Shown here piece after piece: positions 30,043 through 40,000 of a stretch of 64,000 nt of DNA (the first letter of the stretch is position 1; every line of letters starts with the position of its first letter). The stretch is from positions 236,002 through 300,001 of the forward strand of contig JBCCRO010000001.1 of the NCBI GenBank assembly GCA_039201605.1, written 5' to 3'. Origin of the DNA: CADEDH01 sp039201605 (GTDB lineage Bacteria > Actinomycetota > Acidimicrobiia > Acidimicrobiales > SZUA-35). A program made the position numbers and the translations under genes. The notes under the pieces were generated by a model. It worked only from the letters and a program-made list of their open reading frames with translations. It made no database searches and was not told the origin of the DNA.

Positions 30043-32580
30043 CTACGACGACAGGGTGATGGCGTTGTTGATCAGCCCCAGGTGGCTGTAGGCCTGCGGG
30101 ATGTTGCCGAGGGCTCGGCCGTTCTCCGGGTCGTACTGCTCGGCCATGATGCCGGTGGTGCCCACCAGGGAGCACAGCTCCTTGAACAGCGCCTCGGCGT
30201 CCTCCCGGCGGCCGGTCATGGCCATGGCGTCGATCAGCCACGACGTCATGAGGTTGAACCCACCCTCCCGGCCCGGGAGGCCGTCGTCGTCGAGATAGCG
30301 GTAGACGGTCGGGCCGGTGCGCAGCTCCCGGTCGAGGGTGGCCACCGTCGACACGAACCGTTCGTCGTCGGCGGGAAGCAGGCCCCAGAGGCCAACGGCC
30401 AGCACCGAGGAGTCGAGGTCGTCGCCGTCGTAGGCGGCGGTGAAGGCCCCGATCTCGGGCTTCCACCCGTGTTCGAGCACGTCGGCTGCGATGTTGTCCC
30501 GCAGCTCGACCCAGGCCTCCGGCTCCCGGTCGAGGAACTGGTCGGCGATGGCGATGGCCCGGTCGACGGTCACCCAGCACATCACCTTGGAGTAGACGTG
30601 ATGTCGGGGCGGCTTGCGGATCTCCCAGATGCCGTGGTCGGGCTCGTGCCACCGGCGGGACACGGCGAGCACCATGTTCTCCACCAGCCGCCAATGCTCG
30701 GACGACAGCGCCTCACCCTGGCTGAGCAGGACGTGGACCAGATCGACCACCGGACCGAAGACGTCGAGCTGGACCTGGCCGTCGGCGGCGTTGCCCACCC
30801 GGACCGGGCGGCTGCCGGCGTAGCCCGGAAGGTCGTTGATCTCCGCCTCGGGCGGCAGATGGCGGCCGGTCACGTTGTAGAGCGGGGCCAGCCGTTCGGG
30901 GTCGGAGCGGGTCTCGAGGATGCCGAGCACCCAGTCGAGGTAGGCCATGCCCTCGGCGTGGGAGTGGAGCCGGGCCAGGGCGGTGGCGGTGAGGGCGGCG
31001 TCTCGGAGCCAGCAGTAGCGGTAGTCCCAGTTGCGGACCCCGCCCAGGTGCTCGGGGAGGCTGGTGGTGGCGGCGGCCAGGATGGCCCCGGTCGGGCCGT
31101 GACACAGCGACTTGAGCACGATGGCGCTGCGGGCCACCTGCTCCTTCTCCAGATCGGGGAGTTCGAGCTTGTTCACCCAGTTCGACCAGAAGCGCTCGCT
31201 GTCGGAGCGGCGGTCGGCCTCCGGTCGGGAGTCGGGACGGACGGTCCCGGTGCCCGCCCGCAGTTCGAGGACCAGGGGCTGCCCGTCGGCCACGTCGACG
31301 GTGGCCACCGCCGTCTGGTGGGCGCCGTCGGCCTCCAGCTCCCAGGTCACGCCGGGCGCCCTCAGCACCATCAGGTCGGAGGTGCCGTTCACCACGATGC
31401 CGTCGGCCCGGGGCTCGAGGCGGGTGGGGACGCGACCGAAGTCGAGGCGGGGAGCGAACTCGATCCGCACCCGCCCGCTGCCCTGGATGGTGCGGATCAG
31501 GTCCGACCGGCCGGCCAGGCGGCGGGTGCGTCCGCTGGAGGTGTCGAAGTAGTCGGTGACGGTGAAGTCGGGGAACCGGGTCTCCAGGAGGAGGCTGTTG
31601 GTCCGGTAGTGCTGGCCCAGGGGCGGGTGACCGGCCGGGTCGGCAACGGAGAAGTGACCGGCGGCCGGGCCCCCGAGGAGCTCGGCGAACACGGCGGCGG
31701 AATCGATCCGGGGGGCGCACAACCACGTGATGCGGGCGGCGGGGGAGACGATGGCGGCGGTGCGCAGGTCGGAGAGCACCGAGTGGTCCTCGATGGCCAC
31801 CAGCCCGGCCCCCTGCAGCCACTCGCTGCGGAACTCGGCCAGCAGGGCCAGGAGCTGGGCCACCACGTCGGGGTTGGCCACCCGGTACTGGGCCACCGAC
31901 GGGCCGTTGCCGACCCGGATGCCGACGTCGGGGCCTTTGAGCGTCCTGAATCCGTCCTCGTCGGTCACGTCGTCGCCGAAGAAGACGACGGCCGAGGCGC
32001 CGACCTGCTGGCGGATCTGGTCGAGGGCGGCGCCCTTGTTGGTCTTGATGACGGCCATCTCCACGATGTCGTGGCCGTTGCGGGTGAACACCCCCTCCCG
32101 ACCGGCCGGGCCCCGCACCAGCTCCTCCCGGGCCGCCGTCTGCTGCTCGGGCGCCATCCCCCGGAAGTGGAAGGTGACCCCCGTCGGCTTCTCCTCGATG
32201 CGGGCCCCGTACTTCTCCCCCAATTGACGCACTTCGGCGATCAGATCGGTCCGCAGCGCCGCCAGATTCGGCGCCAGCTGGGAGGCGAACCCGAGGTCGA
32301 ACTCGCTGCCGTGGCTGCCGACCAGGCGGATCTCCTCGGGGAAGCGGGACAACAGGGCCAGGTCGCGCAGGCTGCGCCCCGACACCACCGCGACGTGGGT
32401 GTTGCCCTGTTCGGCCAGCGCCCGCATGGCGGCGACGGCGTCGCGGTGGGGGACGGCGGTCATCGGGTCGTCGACGAGGGGGGCCAGCGTCCCGTCGTAG
32501 TCGCAGGCGATCAGCAGGCTTGGTACCCGGGCCAGCTGTCGCAGCCGATCACCGAGTTCACCAAGGTTGTTGCTGGTCAT
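30043..32580 (-). CDS. otsB: trehalose-6-phosphate phosphatase fused to GH15 glucoamylase/trehalase-like domain
   Basis: The 845-residue protein joins two enzymes. Residues 1-245 are an OtsB HAD phosphatase: nucleophile motif DYDGTLAPL near 27, SGRSL, KTNKGAAL with the HAD lysine, and GDDVTDEDGF. Residues about 250-845 are a GH15 enzyme: a beta-sandwich, then an (alpha/alpha)6 barrel with RNWDYRYCWLRDA, general acid in WEIRKPP and base in AEQYDPENG. GH15 enzymes of this bacterial type include mycobacterial trehalase, so one chain may both make and cleave trehalose; alternatively the GH15 half acts on another alpha-glucoside. GGAGGTGCC precedes the ATG. otsA lies 18 kb away. Confidence 0.9.
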   Translation of the reverse strand: MTSNNLGELGDRLRQLARVPSLLIACDYDGTLAPLVDDPMTAVPHRDAVAAMRALAEQGNTHVAVVSGRSLRDLALLSRFPEEIRLVGSHGSEFDLGFASQLAPNLAALRTDLIAEVRQLGEKYGARIEEKPTGVTFHFRGMAPEQQTAAREELVRGPAGREGVFTRNGHDIVEMAVIKTNKGAALDQIRQQVGASAVVFFGDDVTDEDGFRTLKGPDVGIRVGNGPSVAQYRVANPDVVAQLLALLAEFRSEWLQGAGLVAIEDHSVLSDLRTAAIVSPAARITWLCAPRIDSAAVFAELLGGPAAGHFSVADPAGHPPLGQHYRTNSLLLETRFPDFTVTDYFDTSSGRTRRLAGRSDLIRTIQGSGRVRIEFAPRLDFGRVPTRLEPRADGIVVNGTSDLMVLRAPGVTWELEADGAHQTAVATVDVADGQPLVLELRAGTGTVRPDSRPEADRRSDSERFWSNWVNKLELPDLEKEQVARSAIVLKSLCHGPTGAILAAATTSLPEHLGGVRNWDYRYCWLRDAALTATALARLHSHAEGMAYLDWVLGILETRSDPERLAPLYNVTGRHLPPEAEINDLPGYAGSRPVRVGNAADGQVQLDVFGPVVDLVHVLLSQGEALSSEHWRLVENMVLAVSRRWHEPDHGIWEIRKPPRHHVYSKVMCWVTVDRAIAIADQFLDREPEAWVELRDNIAADVLEHGWKPEIGAFTAAYDGDDLDSSVLAVGLWGLLPADDERFVSTVATLDRELRTGPTVYRYLDDDGLPGREGGFNLMTSWLIDAMAMTGRREDAEALFKELCSLVGTTGIMAEQYDPENGRALGNIPQAYSHLGLINNAITLSS

Positions 32581-32704
32581 GGCACCTCCACCGATCGTTC
32601 CCGTCGGACTGGGGGCAACCTAGCGGTTCCGACCGCCGCCCAGGTCGCCGTTTCAACCTCTAATCTTGGGACTCCGCAGGTCTGGCCCGGCGGACCCACT
32701 CCTG

Positions 32705-34081
32705 ATGACTGCAACACCCCCTCATGACAACACAGAGGGCCCCCTCCCGTCGCCGGTACGGCGATTTCCCGAGGGGGCGACGCTGTCGGTGGCGGCGGTG
32801 TTCGGCGCCGCGATCGTCCTCGCTCTGCTCATCGTCGGGCTGCCGGCGCTCGACCGCCTGACCTCCTCGGACGAGGTGGCGGCGGAGGACGAGACGACGA
32901 CGACCACCGGCGGGACGTCCACGACCACCCCCGACGACGAGGCCGACGAGCCGGCCGAGGACGAGGAGACGGTGCCCCCGACCACCGACCCCGAGGGCGA
33001 GGAGTCGACGGGCGACCCCGAGGGGGAGGAGGAGTCCTCGACCGCCTGTCCCGAGGGCACCGACCCCGTGATCTGCGACGCCGCCGCCTTCGTCGAGCAG
33101 GTGCGGGGCCGGTCGTTCAAGACGTTCCCCACCGTCACCCTGCTGACCGACGCCGAACTCGACGCCGAGTTGGCGGCCGAGCTCGACGCCGTCCAGAACG
33201 AGATCGCCACCGACGGCGTGGTGTTGCAGGCGCTCGGTCTGCTCGACCCCGACCAGTCCTACGTCGAGGTGTTCCGCTCGTTGCTGGCGGTCGGCGTCGT
33301 CGGCTTCTACGACCCCGCCGACGGTCGGCTGGTCGTGCAGGGCACCGAGCTCGACCTCTACGCCCAGGCCGTGCTGGTGCACGAGCTGACCCACGCCTTC
33401 GACGACCAGTGGTTCGACATCGCCCGCGACCACCGCGACGACGAGGAGGCCTACGGCTTCACCGCCGTCGTCGAGGGCAACGCCTCCCGTGTCGATCAGC
33501 TGTGGGTCGCCTCGTTGGATCCCGAGGAGCGGGCGGCGTACGCCCAGCAGGAGCGGGAGGCGATCTCCGACGCCGACCTGGCCATCTTCGCCTCGCTGCC
33601 CGAGGTGGCCCGCCTGCTGCAGGCCTCACCGTACGTCGACGGCCTCACCTACGTCGCCGACCTGGCGGCCGCCGGCGGCGAGGACGCCGTCGACGAGGCC
33701 CTCACCACACCACCCACCAGCAGCGAGGAGATCCTCCATCCCGGCCTCGATCGGCTGGACGATCTGGAGATCGTGGTGCCGGTCCCGTCGATCGACGCCG
33801 GCGTCGAGCCGCTGGAGAACGGCCGACTGGGCGAGCTGGTCGTCCGCCAGTGGCTGGGACGGGTGGCGGCCGACGGTTGGGGCGGCGACCGATACGTGTC
33901 GTGGCTTGCCGGATCGGCCTCGTGCATCCGGGTCGATCTGATCACCGACTCGGCGGCCGACCAGCAGGATCTCGCCGCCGCCGTCGAGGCCTGGGTCGCA
34001 GTCGACCCCACCCGTCGGGGGGCGGAGCCGGTCCAGACCGAGGCCGGCGCCCTGCTGCGGGTCACCGGCTGCAGCGCGTAG
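32705..34081 (+). CDS. membrane-anchored HExxH metalloprotease
   Basis: ATG at 32705 starts a 458-residue protein. It has one N-terminal membrane helix (about 29-49), a Thr/Glu/Asp-rich stalk and a domain with the zinc-protease motif His226-Glu-Leu-Thr-His230 (VLVHELTHAFDDQ). The third ligand may be the Glu of EEAYGFTAVVEG about 20-30 residues later, as in gluzincin-like enzymes. The orientation places the protease outside the cell. Four cysteines (CPEGTDPVIC near the stalk; CIRV and GCSA at the end) may form disulfides. Its substrate is unknown. It is divergent from the otsB-GH15 gene. Confidence 0.78.
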   Translation: MTATPPHDNTEGPLPSPVRRFPEGATLSVAAVFGAAIVLALLIVGLPALDRLTSSDEVAAEDETTTTTGGTSTTTPDDEADEPAEDEETVPPTTDPEGEESTGDPEGEEESSTACPEGTDPVICDAAAFVEQVRGRSFKTFPTVTLLTDAELDAELAAELDAVQNEIATDGVVLQALGLLDPDQSYVEVFRSLLAVGVVGFYDPADGRLVVQGTELDLYAQAVLVHELTHAFDDQWFDIARDHRDDEEAYGFTAVVEGNASRVDQLWVASLDPEERAAYAQQEREAISDADLAIFASLPEVARLLQASPYVDGLTYVADLAAAGGEDAVDEALTTPPTSSEEILHPGLDRLDDLEIVVPVPSIDAGVEPLENGRLGELVVRQWLGRVAADGWGGDRYVSWLAGSASCIRVDLITDSAADQQDLAAAVEAWVAVDPTRRGAEPVQTEAGALLRVTGCSA

Positions 34082-34094
34082 AGCGGTGCTCGCG

Positions 34095-37000
34095 TCAGCG
34101 GCGCCAGGTGTGGGCGACGGTGACGTTGTCGGCCACGACCAGGCTGGACCGATCGGGCGCCACCGGCCAGTCGACGTCGAGCTGCTCGTGAGCCAGGAGA
34201 CGGGCTCCGGGCTTGAGCTGCTCGATCAGGCCGGTGCTGAGCCCGGCGGCCGCCTCGACCGGTAGGAAGAGGAAGATGATGTCGGCGTCGTCGACCGCGA
34301 CCTCGGTGGCGTCGCCCTCCACGATCTCGATCCGGTCGGCCAGACCGGCTTCGGCCACCCGCTCCCGGGCCCGGGCCACCAGACGGGGATCGGTCTCCAC
34401 CCCGCGACCCCGACAGCCGAAGCGTTGCACCGCTTCGACGAGGACCCGGGCGTCGCCGCATCCGAGGTCGACAACCAGTTCGTCCGGCTGGGGCTCCACG
34501 CCGCGCAGCAGGGGTTCGATCATCCCGGTCGGGGTGCCGAGGAAGAGGCCCAGGTTGTCGCTCTCCCCATCATCGGCCTCCCCGTCGGCGGTCGGGCCGT
34601 CGGCGGCCGAGGCGCCGGCGAGGGGGGCGGCGCCGTTCCATCGGACGTCGAGTCGGCAGGCGCCGTCGTCGGTGATGAACGACAGCGACTGGAGGCCGGT
34701 GGCCCCGCTCACGTCGTGGGCCCGGGGCTGGGACAGGAAGCCGGCGTCGGTCAGAGCCTCGGTCAGCTCGGCGGCCACGGCGGCGTGGGGGCGACTCTCG
34801 TCAACGGTGACGGCGGCTCGGGCCACGGCGAAGCCGACGTGCTCGCTCACCGGATCGACCCGGGTGTCGATGCCGGCCTCGCCGAGGGCGGTCAGGGCCC
34901 GGGCGCCGGTGGTCCGGGCGAGTCGGGCCAGGTCGACGGTGACGGCGGCGACCTGATCGACCAGGGCGCCGGCCTCGCCGTCGAGGGCGGTGCGGCGTTC
35001 GAGGAGGCGACCGATGTCGGCCCCGAGCGATCCCCGGTGGACCGAGCGGATGATGTCGGCCTCGACCTCGGTGAGGTTGGTCGGACCGGCCGGCACCGTG
35101 CGCGCCGAGGACGAGCCGCCCGCCGTCGAGGTGGCGTAGCTGGCCAGATCGGCCTCCAGCTCCCGAGCCAATTCGGGCACGTGGGGGTCGGCCAGCATCG
35201 AGAGGTGCTCGCCGCCGACGACGGTGACCTTGAACGGCCCGGTCGCCACGTCGGCCCAGCCCATGCCGTGCTTGACCATGTGGAGGTTGAACGGGTCGTC
35301 GCCCGCCTTGTAGATGACCATCGGTCCGTCGTAGGGGGCGAAATCGTAGGCCTGCTGGGAGGTCCAGTTGTCCTCGACGAACTGGCGGATCTTCAGCTCG
35401 TCCGACACCGAGAGGCCGAGGCGCTCCCGGACCTTGATCGACTGGACCTGCAGCTTCCGCTGGGCTCGGTCGCGGACGTTGTCGCTCACCCGGTTGAGGT
35501 AGCGGCTGGGCTGACGGGCCAGCTCGGAGGCGTGGGTTCGCAGCCGCTGGGCCGAGGTGAGGCCGAGGCGGTAGGCGTCGGGACCGGCGGCGTCGAAAAG
35601 GGCGACCAGCGCCACCTCCCGCCCGCGCTCACGGAGCTGACGGGCCAGTTCGAAGGCGACGACGCTGCCGAGCGATACCGCGGCCAGCGACACCGGGCCG
35701 GTGGGCACACAGCGCTCCAGCTCCTCGACGTAGCGACCCGCCACCTCACGCACGTCGGTCGGCCCCGACGTATCGGGGGTGCGGGTGGGCAGTCCGAGGC
35801 CCCACACCGGCTGGTCGGGCCCGAGCAGGGCGGCCAGCGGGCGGTAGAACTCGGCGTTGATCCCCAGCACATGGATACCGAACAGCGGGGGCTTGTCGCC
35901 CTCGGGTTGGATCGACACCAGGTAGGTGTTCTGGACGAGATCGTCGCCGTGGCGGTCGACCAGGACGGCCAGCTGCCCCGGGGTCGGGTGGTCGTAGAGG
36001 GTGGAGACGGTGAGGTCGAGCCCGAAGCTGGCCTCCACCTCGCTGAGCAGCTCCATCGCCGACAGCGAGTGACCGCCGAGGTCGAAGAACGACTGATCGG
36101 GCCGGGCCGGCCCCCCCAGGCGCAGCACCTGGGCGAACAGGTTGGCCATCCGGTCGGTGGCCGAGCCCCGGGAGGTGAGCCCGGTCTCGATGGCCACCAC
36201 CGGCGGTGGGGTGACCGGCAGGCTGGCCACGGCGGCCCGGTCGAGCTTGCCGTTGGGGGTTCGGGGCAGCTCGTCGACCACCACGATCTGCGAGGGTCGC
36301 AGCGCGCCGGGCAGTCGCTCGCTCGCCGCCGTCCGCATGCCGTCGGTGTAGACGGGAGCCGAACCGTTGGGCTCGGCGAAGGCCACGAGCGACGGCGTGG
36401 TCCCCGGGGCGGTGCGCATCAGGGCCAACAGCTCGGCCGCCGGATCGTCGCTGGCGCTGGTGCGCCGCATGAACGTCCGCAGCTGCTCGGGGTCGATGTC
36501 GTTCATCAGTTCGTCGACCGGTCGGGGGTCGATGGCGGTGACCAGCACAGCGCCGACCGTCGGCTCGACGGCCAGGGCCCGTTCGATGTCCTCCGGCTCG
36601 GCCCGCATGCCGCCAACGTTGAGCTGGTTGTCGGTCCGGCCCAGGAACCGGACGGTGCCGTCGACGATCTGAGCCAGGTCGCCGGTGCGGAAGTAGCGAC
36701 CGTGGGCACCGGTGCCGAAACGCTCGGCGGTGGAGCGTCGGTCGTCGAGGTAGCCCTCGACCACCCCGGCGCCGCCGATGATCAGCTGACCGACGGCACC
36801 GGCCGGGCGCAGGTTGTCCTCGGCGTCGACGACGGCCACCCAGGTGCCCGGGATCGGCCCACCGATGGGGACCGGGTCGTCGCCCGCCCGGCAGTGGTGG
36901 GCCGTGGCCCACACCGTGCACTCGGTCGGTCCGTACTCGTTGGTGAGGGCGGAGAACGTGCGCTCGTCGAAGTGGCGGTCCACCAGCGACGGGGGACAGG

Positions 37001-40000
37001 CCTCGCCGGCCACGATCACCTGGGCCGGCCAGCGGGCCTTGTTGGGGGCCCGGTCGAGCAGGGCGCCGTAGAGGGTGGGCACCAGCAGCGTGTGGGTGAC
37101 CTGGGCGTCATCGAACAGCCGGATCAGGGCGTCGGGGTCGTGGGCCTGGCGGTCGGTGGGCAGCACGATCGTGCCCCCGTCGGCCAGGGCCCAGAACAGG
37201 CCGGCCACGCTCGAATCGAAAGCCAGGCTGGAGATGAGGCAGAAGCGCTCCACCGGTCGGTCGTACACGGTGGCCCTCGCCACCGTGCTGGCCGCCAGCT
37301 GACGGTGGTTCACGGGAACGCCCCGGGGCTTGCCGGTGGAACCCGAGGTGAAGATCACATAGGCCACATCGTCGCCGGCGGGGGTTGGCAGGCTGCGGCG
37401 AGGGCCGCTCGGGGCGGCGACCGGCTCGTCGAGGTCGAGGGTGAGTCGACCACCGCCGCCCTCGGGGGTGGCGACGCCGGCAGGGGTGATCGTGACGGCG
37501 GCCTTGGCCGAGCCGATGATGGCGGCGATGCGATCAGCTGGGTAGGACGGGTCGACGGGGACGTAGGCGGCTCCGGCCCGCAGCACGCCGACGATGGCCA
37601 CCATGAGCTCGGCCGTGCGGGGCATCATGATCGCCACCCGGTCGCCGGGCTCGACGCCGAGCTCGGTGTCGAGCAGGCGATGGGCCAGGTCGCCCGAGTG
37701 CCGATGAAGCTCGGACCAGCTCAGCGTGCGGTCGCCGCACACCACGGCGGGCTGATCGCCGCGCTCGGTGGCGTTGGCCTCGATCCGGTCGAGCAGGGTC
37801 TCGGGAGCGTCGAGCTCGGGCCCCACCAGGCGGGACGACGACTGCGAGGGCAGCTCGACGGCGCCGATCGAGGCGGCGGCGTCGGCGGCCAGGGCGGCGA
37901 ACATGGCGTCGAAGTCGGCCAGGAGCCGCTCGGCCTGCGCCTGGTCGAGGACGGTGCCCCGGTACTCCATCCCCAGGTGGAGTTCGTCGTCCTGGGTCTG
38001 CACCCAGAACGTGGCGTCGGCCACCGACGAGTCGGGGGACAGGATCCGTTGCCGCACCGGCAGGCCCGCCAGCGTTGTCGTGCCCAGCTCCTCGAACACC
38101 ACCATCACCAGGGGGTCGGCGGGATCGATTCCGGCACGGCGGCGGTCGTCGACGATGCGGGCGTAGGGATAGGTGCGATGGGCCAGGTTGCCGGCGACGG
38201 TGGCCGTCACGTCCTCGGACAGGGTCTGCAGCGACGCCGAGGGCGAGCAGGCGACCTCGAGAGGCAGGGCGTTGAGGAAGTAGCCGACCAGGGGGTCGGC
38301 GGCGAGGTCGCTCCGAGTGGACGTGACCATGGCCAGCGCCACCTCGTCACCCTCGCTGTAGCGGCGCAGGGTGGCGGCCAGGGCGGTGGCGGCCGAGGCG
38401 AAGATCGTGGTGCCTGCCCGGCGCCCGAGATCGGCGACCTTGACCGAGGCCGGGCGGGCCAGGAAGCCGTCGGGGCTGTCGGGGGCCGGGGTGTCGAAGC
38501 GCAGGTGGGGGCGGTCGGCCTCGGCCGCCGGTCGCCAGTGGTCGGCGTCGGCCTCGGACAGCGCCTCCTGCTGCCAGGCGACGAAGGTGCTGTAGTCGAC
38601 CCCGGGCTCGACCGGGCGGCCCGACAGTTCGGCATCGATCTGGGCCCAGAACCGGTCGAAGCTCTCGGCGTCGCTCGACACGTGGTGGCACACCAGGAGC
38701 ACCGCGGTGGAGCCGTCGTCGAGGCGCTGGATCCACACCCGGAGCAGGTGGTCGTCGCCGGCCAGGTCGAAGGGGCGGCGGTGGAGATCGGCCGACCGCT
38801 CCTCGAAGTCGCCGGCCGACATCGTGCCGGCACCGATGACGGCCGAGACCGCCTCCTCGGTACTCAGCGGACGGCGGGGCGAGCCATAGCTCCAGGAGAA
38901 CGGTACGTGGCGGGCGGCCACCCGACGGATGGCGGCCTCCAGCGCCGGGGGGTCGATCAGGCCGTCGATCTCGTAGACCCGGCCGATGTTGTACATGGGC
39001 TCGGTGGGGCGCAGCGACTGCTCGTACAGGATCGCCCGTTCGCCGGGCGACAGCGGCGGCGGGTCGTCCGTCGTCCATGCCGTCGGTTCCCCGGGCACGG
39101 GGACCGACGGCTCGGCGACGGGGGCACCCTCGGTGGCGTCGGCCCCGTCGGCACCGGCCCGGAGGCTGTCGGCCGCCTCGATGGCGGCGGCCAGGGCCCG
39201 GGGGGTGGTGTGGCCGAAGGCCAGCTCGTCGCCCACCGGGCGTTCGATGGCGTTCTCCAGGGCCGCCACCATCTCCAGGGCACCGAGGGAGTCGCCGCCT
39301 AGGGCGAAGAAGTCGTCGTCGGCACCGATGGGCTCGGTCCGCAGGAGACGCTCCCAGATACCGATGATCGTGGCTTCCAGCTCGGTCTCGGGCGCCACGG
39401 TGATACCGGTGCTGCTGCGGTGGACCCGGTCGGGGGCGGGGAGGGCGGCGGTGTCGAGCTTGCCGTTGGTGGTGAGCGGCAGACCCTCGACGGTGACGAA
39501 GGCGGCGGGGATGGCGTGGGCCGGGAGCACCTCGGCCAGCGTGGCCCGCAGCTCGGCCGGGCTCGGCATCGACACGTCACCGGGGGCCGGTTCCAGCCAG
39601 GCGGTGAGGATCTCGGGCGGGGTCGGCACGTAGCCGACGGCGTCGAGCATCTGGCGCACCTCGACCGGATCGAGCCGGTCGTCGAGTTCCTCGATCGCCT
39701 CGTCCCGGGTCTTGTGGCCGAGGCGCACATCCCACGCGTAGGGCTCGGCGTAGTTGTGGTAGCCCTGCTCGGTTAGGTGGGCGCTGATGCCTGCGGCGTT
39801 GATCAGGCAGTTGGTCGACCGGCCGGTGTCGGACGGCCGGACCCAGGGCGCCTTGTCGTCGAGGAAGGCCAGCATCTCGGCCAGTTCGACGTCGACGTAG
39901 CGATAGAAGTCGAGGTACTCGATCCGCTCGAACAGCTCGTCGTCGGCGAACACGTCGTTGTCGAGCAGCCGGTTGAAGCCGTCGTCGATGCGGTGGTAGG

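Noticed and set aside
34425..39302. 1625-codon open frame on the plus strand opposite the NRPS
   Set aside because: It is the antisense of conserved NRPS motifs; its translation is low-complexity Gly/Val/Arg. GC-rich codon use keeps antisense frames open.
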